A stretch of 64,000 bases of DNA from JBHJHP01 sp042219825 (lineage in GTDB: Bacteria > Bacteroidota > Bacteroidia > Bacteroidales > UBA5342): contig NZ_JBHJHQ010000004.1 in NCBI RefSeq assembly GCF_042219825.1, positions 310,001 to 374,000 of the forward strand, given 5' to 3'. Within the stretch, counting starts at the first letter, position 1; every line of letters starts with the position of its first letter. The notes beneath the pieces were generated by a model that did not search any database, had not been told where the DNA came from, and was given only the letters and a program-made list of their open reading frames with translations. Of this stretch, positions 33,974 through 44,047 are shown in pieces. The position numbers were made by a program, and so were the translations under genes.

Positions 33974-35101
33974 ATGAAATCAACGCTCGTTTTAATATTC
34001 TTTTTTGCCTTATTTACAAAGAGTTATTCTGTTGAGATTACCGGTAATATCAAGGATACCGATACCGGTAAGCCTGTGGAATATGCTGCGGTATACATCA
34101 ACGGAACCACTATTGGTACAATAAGCAATACAGAGGGATATTTTAGTCTGAATTATGAATTTGATAACTGTCAGCTTGTAGTTAATCACCTGAGTTATAA
34201 TCTGGTCGTTGTAAATATAGCGCCGGGGCATTCCAGTAACCTGATAATTAACCTGGAACCTAAAAATATTGAAATATCACAAATCAATGTCCAAAGTGAG
34301 AATTTGAGGTCAAAGAATTTGACTTATTTTAAAAAAGTTTTTCTTGGGAATAATTTCTGGGGCGAAAATGCAGAAATCCTTAATGACAGTGTGTTGGTAT
34401 TCAGAAGTGAATATTTTGGGGATGATGCACCCCGAAAAGAATTGATTAATAAAATTAAGTATTTTGAAGTTAAGGCAATGGCTCCTCTGCAGATTGATTT
34501 ACCACGACTGGGATATTTACTGCAGTATGATATGGTCAGGTTTGTTGAAGCATATGATCCGCAGTATGGAATGACTATCATAAATAACCTTGGATATATT
34601 TACTTTAAATCTTACGACCATGTTTCCAGATTAAAGGAAATGCGGTTCAGACGAAACAGGTATAAAGTGTATTACCATTCCATAATGCATTTCGTGCGTT
34701 CGTTGTATGACAATAAACTGGCTGAAAACGGGTATGATGTTTTTACGTATTCTAAAAACGATTCTGTTGAAACAATAACTCAGTTTTCCCTTGATACCTG
34801 TGATTGTATTAGCTATAAAAATGATGAAGCCTCTATAACAGGTATGAAAGGACGCAAAATTCTTATTCATTACTATACCAATAACTTTAAACCAACTAAT
34901 CTATCCAAATATAATGATGATGCATCCTGGAGAATTTTAACCGGATTAAAGCCTGCATCGTATTCACTTCTATATGTAGGTAAAGATACATGTGTTATTA
35001 GAAAAGACGGTACTCTCCCGGGAGGGGGTGAACTGATTTTTAATGGTGATATTGCCAAAAAACGGTATGGGGCTATTCTGCCCAGTGACTTTGAACCATA
35101 A
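33974..35101 (+). CDS. CarboxypepD-regulatory-like exported protein
   Basis: A 375-residue exported protein: signal peptide about 1-20, then a CarboxypepD_reg-like beta-sandwich (about 22-95, ITGNIKDTDTGKPVEYAAVYINGTTIGTISNTEGYF). The remaining 270 residues are of unknown fold. The arrangement resembles N-terminal domains of TonB-dependent receptors, but no plug or barrel follows, so it is a stand-alone surface or periplasmic protein. Function unknown. Confidence 0.7.
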   Translation: MKSTLVLIFFFALFTKSYSVEITGNIKDTDTGKPVEYAAVYINGTTIGTISNTEGYFSLNYEFDNCQLVVNHLSYNLVVVNIAPGHSSNLIINLEPKNIEISQINVQSENLRSKNLTYFKKVFLGNNFWGENAEILNDSVLVFRSEYFGDDAPRKELINKIKYFEVKAMAPLQIDLPRLGYLLQYDMVRFVEAYDPQYGMTIINNLGYIYFKSYDHVSRLKEMRFRRNRYKVYYHSIMHFVRSLYDNKLAENGYDVFTYSKNDSVETITQFSLDTCDCISYKNDEASITGMKGRKILIHYYTNNFKPTNLSKYNDDASWRILTGLKPASYSLLYVGKDTCVIRKDGTLPGGGELIFNGDIAKKRYGAILPSDFEP

Positions 35102-35133
35102 AAAAATCCACCCTTTTTAGGAGTGGATTTTTA
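35101..35133. terminator. Bidirectional terminator
   Basis: An A-run, a stem aatccaccc ... gagtggatt and a T-run lie between convergent genes (33974-35101 + and tpx on -). The symmetry suits termination in both directions. Confidence 0.85.
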
Positions 35134-35147
35134 CAATGATCAGTATT

Positions 35148-35648
35148 CTATTTTAAAGCACTCAATGCTGCTTCATAATTTGGTTCTTCTGTAATTTCAG
35201 GAACCTGTTCGGTATATAATACTTTGCCATTTTCGTCTGCTACGACAACAGCCCTTGATAGCAAAGCAACAAGCGGCGAATCAACGATTTCAACGCCGTA
35301 ATCTTTTCCAAATTTACCGGTTACGTAATCTGAAAGCGTTTCTACGTTTTCAATACCTTCTGCACCACAGAAACGACCTTGTGCAAATGGCAGGTCTTTT
35401 GAAATGCATAATACCTTTACGTTATTTAAATCTGCTGCTTCTTTATTAAAGCGGCGTACCGATGCAGCACATGTACTGGTATCCAGACTCGGGAAAATAT
35501 TTAAAACTAGTTTCTGGCCTTTATAATCTGCCAGCTTAGCTTTTGATAAGTCTCCTTTGGTTAATTCAAAATCTTTTAACGACTGTCCAACTTCAGGTAA
35601 TGCACCTATAGTGTTGACCGGGGTTCCTTTTAATGTGACTTTACTCAT
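35148..35648 (-). CDS. tpx: Thiol peroxidase
   Basis: Tpx, an atypical 2-Cys peroxiredoxin (166 aa, the usual length) that reduces peroxides with electrons from thioredoxin. The peroxidatic Cys is in LDTSTCAASVRRFN near residue 60 and the resolving Cys in GRFCGAEG near 94, with the family FPSLDTSTCA pattern. Probably cytoplasmic or periplasmic, as no clear signal peptide is present. It stands alone on the minus strand. Peroxide defence fits an organism meeting oxygen. Confidence 0.95.
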   Translation of the reverse strand: MSKVTLKGTPVNTIGALPEVGQSLKDFELTKGDLSKAKLADYKGQKLVLNIFPSLDTSTCAASVRRFNKEAADLNNVKVLCISKDLPFAQGRFCGAEGIENVETLSDYVTGKFGKDYGVEIVDSPLVALLSRAVVVADENGKVLYTEQVPEITEEPNYEAALSALK

Positions 35649-35785
35649 TTTTTTTGGTTTTAAATTTCAATGTATATAAAACCATAAAGGTGTTCTTTGT
35701 TCAATAAAATGTTGAATTTTAGTGAAATTTTATGAAACACGAGATTGTTGTTTAACACGGATGCCCATTCTTTGGTTTTATCCGT

Positions 35786-37405
35786 TTACTCTTTTATAAA
35801 ACTGGCCTGCGAATGCTCTGATTTTAATACATACATTCCAACAGGTAGGCTGGATACTGAAATAGTGTTTCCGGATGCTGTTGTACATGTTCCTGCCTGA
35901 ACTACTTTTCCTCCCACTGTTAGTATCTGGTATTCCATTACCTGTTCATCTGTAGTAATATGTAGTTTGTTATGAACCGGATTAGGGAAAACGTTTAACG
36001 CTTCAGAAGTTACATTTTTAATCGGAGTTATTGAACTAAAATTTGCAGTTATATTTTTACTGGCATCCATTTTTACATAGATTACGGAATCCGTATCTGT
36101 TACATCTCCGGTCCAGCCATCGAATTCATAACCTGTTTCGGGTCGGGCAGTCAGTTTGATGTATTCTCCCGGCATGTAGGCTGTGTTTTCATATGGATTG
36201 ATTACATTTCCTCTACTGACAATGTCAATGTTCAGATCGTAAATTCTTTCTTTGGGCCATTCCATTACCGAAGACAACGAAAGAATGGCGCAATAACCAT
36301 GAGGATGACTGGACGGTGGTGCACTCACAGTTGACTGCGCCACATACGTTGCATAATTATCTTTTATACCCATACCGCCAACAAAACCGTTTATGACCGG
36401 CATATTTTTGTTATCCATGGTAATCTTTGCCTGCATACCTTCCCATCCTTTAGCAATTACATCGTCGTACGTTGCATCAATGTAACCTTTATCACGCGCT
36501 TTTTTGAGCATGTAAATAAACATGGCGCTGCCTGATGTCTCAATCCAGTTTGATGAGAGATTTCCTTTATCAACTACCTGGTACCACAGTCCAGTGGTAT
36601 TATCCTGGTTTTCTTTAATCCCCTGAGCCAAACCCTGTACAAGAGAAATGAAATCCTGATATTTTTCATGATCAGTCGGGAGAATATCCAACATGTCAAC
36701 CAAAGCCATGCAGTACCATCCCATTCCCCTTGACCACACTTCGGGAGAACGACCGTTAGCATCGGCCCAGGATGCAGCTTTGGTTTCATCCCAACCATGA
36801 TATATCAGGTGGAGATCTGAATCATATGCGTGTTCAGCCAACAATGTTGTTTGTAGTGTTGCTTCGTTCGATGCATAAGTCAAATCATCAAACATCGATC
36901 CGTATTCCATTAAAAAAGGTTCAGCCATATATATTCCGTCTGCCCACATCTGATTAGGATAACGCTGTTTGTGCCAAAATCCACCGGAAGGATTTCGCGG
37001 TTGTTTGTCAAATTCACTGCGAATAATATCTGCTGCTTTTTTATATTTCTCCAATCCTGTCTCCCTGTAAAGAAAATTTAAAAGTAGCCCTGGGTGCAGA
37101 TGATCCAGATTATTGGCACTGGAATCAAAACTGATATTGCCTGATGCACTTACAAAATCATCCACATATTTTTTCACATATTCCAAATACTCCGGGTTAT
37201 GGGTGTAGTTGTATATTTTTATCATTCCATATAACACAATGCTGTTAGAATATTCCCAGCCCTTGTGTGTCATGTCATTAATCGTGTTGGGATGACGGTA
37301 CATTATGGCATCCGAAAATTCAACACCCCAGTTTGTATCCTGGGCATGCAGCAAAGAAAAGTTTATCGTAACTAGACAAATAGCGAGAAATATTAGTTTT
37401 TTCAT
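35786..37405 (-). CDS. GH105 unsaturated rhamnogalacturonyl hydrolase with T9SS domain
   Basis: A secreted glycoside hydrolase (about 539 aa) of the GH88/GH105 type, which removes unsaturated galacturonyl residues left by pectate or rhamnogalacturonan lyases. The alpha/alpha barrel covers about 30-385, with MWADGIYMAEPFLMEYG and SPEVWSRGMGWYCMALVDML blocks and ETSGSAMFIYML. A beta domain with the INPYENTAYMPGEYIKLTA segment follows, then a T9SS-type C-terminal sorting domain (VFPNPVHNKLHI). The upstream in-frame ATG at 37474 would precede a second hydrophobic stretch; the ATG at 37405 gives a normal signal peptide (ending LHAQ). It complements the PL1 lyase at 15854. Confidence 0.85.
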   Translation of the reverse strand: MKKLIFLAICLVTINFSLLHAQDTNWGVEFSDAIMYRHPNTINDMTHKGWEYSNSIVLYGMIKIYNYTHNPEYLEYVKKYVDDFVSASGNISFDSSANNLDHLHPGLLLNFLYRETGLEKYKKAADIIRSEFDKQPRNPSGGFWHKQRYPNQMWADGIYMAEPFLMEYGSMFDDLTYASNEATLQTTLLAEHAYDSDLHLIYHGWDETKAASWADANGRSPEVWSRGMGWYCMALVDMLDILPTDHEKYQDFISLVQGLAQGIKENQDNTTGLWYQVVDKGNLSSNWIETSGSAMFIYMLKKARDKGYIDATYDDVIAKGWEGMQAKITMDNKNMPVINGFVGGMGIKDNYATYVAQSTVSAPPSSHPHGYCAILSLSSVMEWPKERIYDLNIDIVSRGNVINPYENTAYMPGEYIKLTARPETGYEFDGWTGDVTDTDSVIYVKMDASKNITANFSSITPIKNVTSEALNVFPNPVHNKLHITTDEQVMEYQILTVGGKVVQAGTCTTASGNTISVSSLPVGMYVLKSEHSQASFIKE

Positions 37406-37616
37406 GATCATGTAATTGGTAGTAATATCAGACAAAGAAAGTAAAAAAAGCATCGCAATAAAAATGGAAAACAATATGAATAAATACTTTGGGTTAATAT
37501 TTTATGAATATGATGAAAAGTACAATATCTGAGATCTTTTCGGTTTGAAATTGATTCTTTTTTTATAACTTAGGGTCTCTTTTTATGTATGGATCAACGT
37601 AGAATACTTATCAACA

Positions 37617-39236
37617 ATGAAAAATTCATCAACTATATTTCTGATTATTTTCAGTTTGATCTCTTCTTTGGCTTTTTCTTCGGTAAAACTAAAAGTGAGT
37701 GAAACTAACGCAGGTAAAAATTTAATTACCGGGAAGGCCGTTGTGGCAAAAGAATACAAATTTCCGGGAGTAATACAGAAATCGTATCTGGATACGCTGA
37801 CCAATTCTATTACAGTTGTTCAGCAACGTCTTAACCAAAGTGGAGAATGGCTTAAGAACCGTGGCGACCTTATCCTGTTCAGTATTAAGGATGACAATAT
37901 AAAGTGGAGTAAATCCATAAATTATGTAAACAGTAAAGTGTTGCAGTACAATGATAATATATTTCTGGAAACGGATAATATTTTAAATTGCCTGAGGATA
38001 AGCGATGGTGATGAATTGTGGGATGCCAAAGTAAACCTGAAATATATTGATCCACTAATGAATGTTGGAATAGGCTATACATATCGCTCGGCTGTTGGTG
38101 TAACAAATATGCTTAAAGGTGTAAATCTGAAAACCGGAGAAGTAATCTGGAAAAGAGAAATAAGTGAGCAGTATAACTGGAGCAATCAGATTATTCATGT
38201 TAACGATTCGGTTATTCTTATTGTCGCTGCAGGTTTGCACACCATAAATCTTAAAACTGGTAAAGGTTGGGATTACGATATGATAACGGGCGAGAATGAA
38301 ACAAAAATAGTGAATAATGACGTCTATCATATATCCGATGTATATGCGTTTACAAAGTATTCTGGTGTATTCCTTAAGAATGAAGTCATATCAAACGTTG
38401 GCTCAAACCTTTTAAATGAAGACGGTAACATCTATTTTGCCTCAAAGGATAATTTGATTAAAATAGATTTGAATGGTAATATTCAGTGGACATTTGATAT
38501 ACCATCAGGGAAATCAAGTAGTTCAGAATTATTTATACGCTACAATAGACTGTTTCTTTTTAATAAAGGATATGCATCGTATAATGAAACATCGGTTGGT
38601 CCGCTGGATCCCAATGTTTATGATCCGAGCGTGGATTCAAGAGACGGAGATGAAAAAATATCCTACGGCAAACCATATCTTACAGCATTTAATCCGAAGA
38701 ATGGGGAGCAACTATTTATTAAAGAGTTTAATACAGATGATCAGATGATTTTGGATTCAAAAGTTCAGGAGGATAGGCTGACTGTGCTGTATCAGGACAA
38801 AATGGAAGCATTTTCTTTAGTTGATGGTTCGGTTATCGAAGAAAAATCATTTCTTATTAATGTCCTTGATCCATTTAATCATTTTTTAAATGATAAAGTT
38901 TATTTGAAAACTGAAGATGTAAAGGGCCGCAAAATTATTGATCCTGATACATATTATCTTATCAATACTCGTGATAATAACCTGGTTGTTATTGATCATA
39001 ATTTTAAGTTTGTTAAAAATCTGGTTTTGGCTGAGAATTATCTTCCCTTCACCAGCAATGAGTATGGGTACAATATATTTGCCAATAATAAGGAAACCAT
39101 AATTCTGAATCCGGCAGGTAAAGCAGCTGCCCTGTTATCTGTTTCAGCAAACCAGATTATCGCAAAGAAGGTTTTATACGAAATAAAGGATGGCAGTTTT
39201 GTAATTGTTGATCTCCAGGACATTCTGATGGAATAA
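37617..39236 (+). CDS. Exported PQQ-like beta-propeller protein
   Basis: A 539-residue protein with a signal peptide (about 1-21) followed by repeated beta-propeller-like blades. Recurrent LNLKTGEVIWKRE-type, DGDELWDAKV and LNGNIQWTFD motifs match PQQ-binding-like repeats, which serve as interaction or enzyme scaffolds. No dehydrogenase catalytic residues are evident. It converges on the kinase gene at 39239 with 2 bp between stop codons. Role unknown. Confidence 0.75.
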   Translation: MKNSSTIFLIIFSLISSLAFSSVKLKVSETNAGKNLITGKAVVAKEYKFPGVIQKSYLDTLTNSITVVQQRLNQSGEWLKNRGDLILFSIKDDNIKWSKSINYVNSKVLQYNDNIFLETDNILNCLRISDGDELWDAKVNLKYIDPLMNVGIGYTYRSAVGVTNMLKGVNLKTGEVIWKREISEQYNWSNQIIHVNDSVILIVAAGLHTINLKTGKGWDYDMITGENETKIVNNDVYHISDVYAFTKYSGVFLKNEVISNVGSNLLNEDGNIYFASKDNLIKIDLNGNIQWTFDIPSGKSSSSELFIRYNRLFLFNKGYASYNETSVGPLDPNVYDPSVDSRDGDEKISYGKPYLTAFNPKNGEQLFIKEFNTDDQMILDSKVQEDRLTVLYQDKMEAFSLVDGSVIEEKSFLINVLDPFNHFLNDKVYLKTEDVKGRKIIDPDTYYLINTRDNNLVVIDHNFKFVKNLVLAENYLPFTSNEYGYNIFANNKETIILNPAGKAAALLSVSANQIIAKKVLYEIKDGSFVIVDLQDILME

Positions 39237-39238
39237 TA

Positions 39239-40291
39239 TTATAATTCTTCCATCAGTAACTCCGCTTTGTAGACTTTGTTATTCTCATTTATGTCAAGCT
39301 TATAGTGACCCGAATAAAGAAGTTCAAGTCGTTTTTGCATGTTGGAAAGGCCGATACCTTTTTTTTCTCCGTGATGGGATTGGGAATTTCCCGGTTTACT
39401 GTTTTCTGCAATAAACAACAACTTGTCACCTTTGCGTTCAAACGATAGTTTTATCCATGGTATGCCGGGATCGGAACCACTTCCATGCTTAAAACAGTTT
39501 TCAACAAATGTAAAAAGGATCATAGGTGCAATCCTGAAATTATCAACGCCCACATCGATTTGAATAGAATAATCCAGCCTGTCACCGTACCGGAGTTGCT
39601 GTAGTTTGACATAGTTGTTGATGAGGTTCATTTCTTTTTTCAGTGTAATCACCGGCGTATTGCATTCATACAGTATGAACTGGAACATATCGGACAACCT
39701 CGAAATCATTTCCGGAGTTTTATCAGATTTCATTAAAGCCAGCGTATAAAGGTTGTTAAGCGTATTGAACAGGAAGTGTGGGTTAAGCTGGTTTTTAAGC
39801 ATCTTCAGTTCTGTTTGCAGGTTCTCTTTTTCCAGTTCTGTCTTGGCCTTTGATTCTTTTAACCATTCGGACGTAAACTTTCGGGTAACAAGGAACATTG
39901 AAGGAATCCAAACCGGTAAAAGAGACTGTATGAACAGATTGAATGAAAACCATTTTTCCGGGGCGAGTGCATGAGGCCAGAATATACCATAAAACACGAA
40001 ATGATTCAGTGATAGAAAAAGTATTCCCGAAACAATTGTTGTGCCTGTCACAGTTAGAGCAACAGCCAGATAATTCCTTTTTTTTGTGAGCAGTGCCGGG
40101 ACAAAATATTTTAACATCATATAGGCAAACAAAGCAAATGCAGGAATGCCTGAAAGATAATGTGTAAACACAAACCAGAACGGTTGTTGTCCGTTAAGAC
40201 CTATTAAGGATGCCATAAAAAGGCAGTATACCAGCCAGAATACACTGTGGTATATTACATTGAAAAGTCCTTTGTAATTACTTGATGCCAT
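39239..40291 (-). CDS. LytS-like sensor histidine kinase
   Basis: A 350-residue membrane kinase with four transmembrane helices (about 10-135), a short coiled linker and a His_kinase domain with acceptor H172 in LNPHFLFNTL; the ATPase region includes LFTFVENCFKHG (N box) and GIGLSNMQKRL (G box). It lies 22 bp downstream of the M2-like peptidase gene on the same strand and divergent from a LytTR regulator at 42325, its likely partner. Confidence 0.92.
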   Translation of the reverse strand: MASSNYKGLFNVIYHSVFWLVYCLFMASLIGLNGQQPFWFVFTHYLSGIPAFALFAYMMLKYFVPALLTKKRNYLAVALTVTGTTIVSGILFLSLNHFVFYGIFWPHALAPEKWFSFNLFIQSLLPVWIPSMFLVTRKFTSEWLKESKAKTELEKENLQTELKMLKNQLNPHFLFNTLNNLYTLALMKSDKTPEMISRLSDMFQFILYECNTPVITLKKEMNLINNYVKLQQLRYGDRLDYSIQIDVGVDNFRIAPMILFTFVENCFKHGSGSDPGIPWIKLSFERKGDKLLFIAENSKPGNSQSHHGEKKGIGLSNMQKRLELLYSGHYKLDINENNKVYKAELLMEEL

Positions 40292-40313
40292 AATTCCCCA
40301 ATTATGTTACAGC

Positions 40314-41903
40314 TTACTTATATAAGTTACTGATATATTCCGGAGTAAATGGTTGCCCTGTAGCATCCTTTATGATATCTCTCCAACATTTGGAATCGCC
40401 ATATCTAAAGATGTTCTCGGTCATCCATTGACCATATTTTTTATTGTGCTTTACTTCTTCGAGCAACATTCCGCCAATAGCAGCCGCATATATATAAGCC
40501 TGGTAAATTCCTGAATTATGGATGATGTGCGTATCCTGAATCCACAACGGAACCTTATCAATATCCGGCTGATCATAGTAGAAATATTTCTTTTTCAGGG
40601 CCCAGAATAATTTATTAATATCCTGATCAGGGTCCTGAATGATTTCCTTTTCCAGTTCAGCTCTCACCAGCAAATCCCTCGTCATAAACAGCATGTATGG
40701 AATTTTCAGATCACTGAAATATTCGGATTTTAAAGGATTCAACCCTAAACGATCTGTTAGCTGTGGGTCTGCGATAAACAAGGATTGAAAAACAAATCCA
40801 GAGGCTTCATTCATTGCAAGATTAGGTTCACGCAGCATAAACGGGATGTTCTGCTCAACATTTTTGAAATAAAAGGCATGTCCGGTTTCATGCAAAATGT
40901 TAACCATGTCCCAGAATACAGGTTTGAATGAACCATATATGCGTACATCTTCCCTGTTATCCATATTGATCACAAAACTACCTCTGACCTTATCATCACG
41001 CCACCATATATCGCTGTTTGAGTAAATGTTGTCTGCCATAAACCCTTTGTCATTAAAGTAATCTATAAGAGTGTTTTCTATGGAATCCTCGCTCATGCCA
41101 ATTTTAAGCTTGGAAGGATATGCCAGTTTGTACACATACAGGTAAAAATCTGAATATGTGATTTCTTCCGGGGTAATACCTTTGTCTTTTACTATAAAAC
41201 TGTCAATGATATGCTTGAACCTAAAATAATCGTCCCGTGTCAGGCTGTCGATACCTGATATTATTTTTTCCTGTTCAGTATTGGTTAGTTCATTTTTATC
41301 CAGCCAGTAAGTCCAGAAATTTTTAAATCCGGCTTTTTTGGCCGCACTGTTTTTTTCCCTGACGATGTCTTTGTAGTCTGCAATCAGTTCGTTTCTTCTC
41401 TTGTCATACATCAACATAGAGTCTGTTCCCAGGTACTGGATATCATCATCGCCAGGTTTGCTCTTTTCCAGATCATAAAATTTATTAGCCAACTGTGCCT
41501 GCTTATCCATAAGGGTGTAAAAATCAAGCCTTGCCCATGCATACTGATCATATAATTTCTCCAGTTCGCGTTTTAATATGGGATCATCCACAAGACCGGA
41601 ACGTCGTAACCGGTTCAGAAAATCATATTCTGAAATATTATTATAAATTGCCCTGATATTTAATTCAGCTTCTGTTTTTTGATTAAAAATTCTGTGTATG
41701 CTATCAGCCTTATAATAATACATATCAGGGTCCTTATTGTCGGTATAATTCTCCCAAAGCACCTCAGCATTTTCTTTATGCAACTGTTCCAGTCCTTTTT
41801 CGTGCGTAGCAATAAAATGTTTTAGCAGGTATTCTGCTTTTTTGTTACCGGAACAACCTGATATAACAAATAAGACAACTAATATAGGCAGTAGTCTTTT
41901 CAT
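40314..41903 (-). CDS. M2-like zinc metallopeptidase, lipoprotein
   Basis: A 529-residue peptidase of the M2/M3-like gluzincin type. It has a lipoprotein signal with Cys17 (VISGC), a long helical domain, and the active-site motif HETGH at 338-342 with the third zinc ligand Glu366 in NEASG, as in angiotensin-converting-enzyme-like dipeptidyl carboxypeptidases. It would be tethered in the periplasm or on the cell surface. It is upstream of a kinase gene in the same unit, which hints that peptide processing and signalling are linked. Confidence 0.82.
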   Translation of the reverse strand: MKRLLPILVVLFVISGCSGNKKAEYLLKHFIATHEKGLEQLHKENAEVLWENYTDNKDPDMYYYKADSIHRIFNQKTEAELNIRAIYNNISEYDFLNRLRRSGLVDDPILKRELEKLYDQYAWARLDFYTLMDKQAQLANKFYDLEKSKPGDDDIQYLGTDSMLMYDKRRNELIADYKDIVREKNSAAKKAGFKNFWTYWLDKNELTNTEQEKIISGIDSLTRDDYFRFKHIIDSFIVKDKGITPEEITYSDFYLYVYKLAYPSKLKIGMSEDSIENTLIDYFNDKGFMADNIYSNSDIWWRDDKVRGSFVINMDNREDVRIYGSFKPVFWDMVNILHETGHAFYFKNVEQNIPFMLREPNLAMNEASGFVFQSLFIADPQLTDRLGLNPLKSEYFSDLKIPYMLFMTRDLLVRAELEKEIIQDPDQDINKLFWALKKKYFYYDQPDIDKVPLWIQDTHIIHNSGIYQAYIYAAAIGGMLLEEVKHNKKYGQWMTENIFRYGDSKCWRDIIKDATGQPFTPEYISNLYK

Positions 41904-42324
41904 ATTACAGTACTTAGGCTATAATTATCCATGTTTCAAAATTACCGAATTATTCCGTCTGTTTGAGATATTTAAGCTTTAAAACTAAAACGGATCATTG
42001 AATATAAGCTTAATTTTCAATCAACCGTAATATGTAAGATGTATTAAGTGTGTAAATGTTTTTAAGTCAGTGTGTTATGATGTTGCCTTCATGATTTTGG
42101 TCTGTGAGCGTATTTTAAACCATAATGTGTGTCGTTGACCCGGTGAATTATGTTGTTCGTTGATAAACACACGTTGAATTGTTGTAATCAATAAATTTGT
42201 AACTTTACAACTGATACCTGAAAAAATTGAGTAGAATGAGCCTTCTGAACTCAGATATTATACGTGGAAACCACAGGGGAATTATTTCATCTTTTAGTGT
42301 ATTCATTCATCAATCTTTTTTATC
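41904..42324. other. Divergent intergenic region with LytTR promoter
   Basis: A gap of 421 bp between the minus-strand peptidase gene and the plus-strand regulator. TAAATTTG at 42192-42199 matches the -7 consensus on +, giving a leader of about 120 nt to the ATG at 42325. No stable repeat or gene is seen. Confidence 0.5.
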
Positions 42325-43050
42325 ATGAAGAACAAATGTATTATAGTTGATGATGAACCATTGGCCCAGGCGCTGATGAAAGATCATGTGTCCAAACTGG
42401 AAGATTTTGAACTGGTTGGCGTGTGCAGTAATGCAATGGAAGCTATGACAGCTTTGCATAATAACAAGATTGACCTGATGTTTCTTGATATACATATGCC
42501 CCAAATAAGCGGAATCGAATTTCTGAAAATACTTAAGAATCCACCAAAAGTAATATTTACAACTGCATACAGGGAACACGCTCTTGAAGGGTTTGAACTG
42601 GACGTTGTGGACTATCTGCTGAAGCCCATTACGTTTGAACGGTTTTTGAAATCGGTGAATAAGTTTTACCAGACCAAAAGTGATACAGTTCAGGTGAATG
42701 AGGGAATAAAGGGACCGGATGATTCATATATTTACGTGAAAGAAAATAAAATGGTAAAGAAAATACCGTTGAAAGATATTCTGTATATAGAGGGGTACAG
42801 TGAATATGTAAGAATATACATGCCGGATAAACGGATTATTACAAAAGCGAGCCTTACCGAACTTGAGAATAAACTGCCGGCAGATGATTTCCTAAGAATT
42901 CATAAATCTTATATTGTATCTGTTCCGCATATTACGGCGTTCAGTGCAAGTATTATTGAAATTAAAGAGAAGGAATTACCAATAGGAAGGAATTATAAGA
43001 ATTCGGTTATGAAGGCCCTGAATTATAACGGTTCTGTTAATGTTACCTGA
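42325..43050 (+). CDS. LytTR-family response regulator
   Basis: A 241-residue regulator: receiver domain about 4-120 with phospho-acceptor D55 in LMFLDIHMPQ, and LytTR DNA-binding domain about 145-235 (YIYVKENKMVKKIPLKDILYIEG-type, IHKSYIV). It is divergent from the peptidase/kinase unit at 39239-41903, the likely cognate kinase. It ends 1 bp before the convergent methyltransferase gene. Confidence 0.92.
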   Translation: MKNKCIIVDDEPLAQALMKDHVSKLEDFELVGVCSNAMEAMTALHNNKIDLMFLDIHMPQISGIEFLKILKNPPKVIFTTAYREHALEGFELDVVDYLLKPITFERFLKSVNKFYQTKSDTVQVNEGIKGPDDSYIYVKENKMVKKIPLKDILYIEGYSEYVRIYMPDKRIITKASLTELENKLPADDFLRIHKSYIVSVPHITAFSASIIEIKEKELPIGRNYKNSVMKALNYNGSVNVT

Positions 43051-43051
43051 A

Positions 43052-43624
43052 TCAGCGCTTATGAGCAATAGTGGCATAAAACCAGTCTCCGATCACCATC
43101 ATTTCTTTTGATGTCACAGTTTCTGATTTAATATATTCATTCAGTTTTTCCGGTTCAATCCGTATATTCACAGGAGGGCCTGAAGGTGTTTCAATAACCT
43201 GCCATTCAAGAATAACAACACGGCCACCTGGTTTTGTGATGCGTAAAAGTTCACTAAGATATTTTTCAGGATGCGGTACCTCATGAAGCACAAAAGAACA
43301 AAACGTAAAATCAAATGTATTGTCAGGTAAAGGAATAATCATTGGTTCCATCTTTACCACGTCAATATTCTTTATTTCTTCATCAATTTTACGGCTGTTG
43401 ACAAAATTAAGCATTTCGGCTGAAATATCGGCTGCAACAACCTTATTCGGACTAACATATTTAGCAGCAGGTATACTGAAAAAACCTGTTCCACATCCGA
43501 TGTCGGCAACAGAATATTCAGGTTTTAGTCCCGTTTTAATGAGAGTTTCTTTAGGAGGAACCGCTTTATAGCGGTCCTCCGATTCCAGTTTCAGTAGTTT
43601 TTTCGGATCAAAAACTTTAGACAT
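43052..43624 (-). CDS. Class I SAM-dependent methyltransferase
   Basis: A 190-residue Rossmann-fold methyltransferase. Motif I is VADIGCGTGFFSIPA (about 36-50), an acidic residue following motif II is at VAADISAEML, and the FTFCSFVLHEV and LLRITKPGGRVVILEW motifs are standard for UbiE/MenG-like and Methyltransf_11 families. The substrate is unknown. It is followed 5 bp later (on -) after a small DUF2892 protein gene, so the two may be cotranscribed. Confidence 0.88.
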   Translation of the reverse strand: MSKVFDPKKLLKLESEDRYKAVPPKETLIKTGLKPEYSVADIGCGTGFFSIPAAKYVSPNKVVAADISAEMLNFVNSRKIDEEIKNIDVVKMEPMIIPLPDNTFDFTFCSFVLHEVPHPEKYLSELLRITKPGGRVVILEWQVIETPSGPPVNIRIEPEKLNEYIKSETVTSKEMMVIGDWFYATIAHKR

Positions 43625-43629
43625 TACGG

Positions 43630-43836
43630 TTAAGATTTCTTTTTCTGTGTACTAATTCCAAATGGTAAATAGAGAGGACATGTGCCTACCAGACTGGTCA
43701 AAAGAAAAATAATTCCAATTACAAGCAGTACAATACCCAGAGTCCCCGTAACAACATTTGTGAAATAAAGTACTCCAACTGTGATGGCAATAATTACTCT
43801 TATTACCTTGTCAATGGCACCCATGTTTTTTTTCAT
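43630..43836 (-). CDS. DUF2892 (YgaP-like transmembrane) protein
   Basis: A 68-residue membrane protein beginning at the ATG that gives MKKNMGAIDKVIR, a typical DUF2892 start. Two transmembrane helices (about 15-32 and 35-53) and the GTCPLYLPFGI motif match the family, found alone or fused to rhodanese domains. A longer frame continues upstream to 44052 but has non-family sequence, so this start is preferred. It precedes the methyltransferase gene. Confidence 0.85.
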   Translation of the reverse strand: MKKNMGAIDKVIRVIIAITVGVLYFTNVVTGTLGIVLLVIGIIFLLTSLVGTCPLYLPFGISTQKKKS

Positions 43837-44047
43837 GACGTAAAAATTTTGATGATCACATGTAATAACAAATGTATGTGTTATAAGTTTAATTCTGAGT
43901 TGGCCGACCCATTGCAGGAACGTATAAATACGAGTTGTCAACAACCTTAGATCAGAAACAGAAGTTGTTGGCACATTAGTGTTTATCGTTTGTATCCGCA
44001 AACCAGCGGTAGACTGAAAATTCAGTGAACGGTGTAAGAATGCTTTA

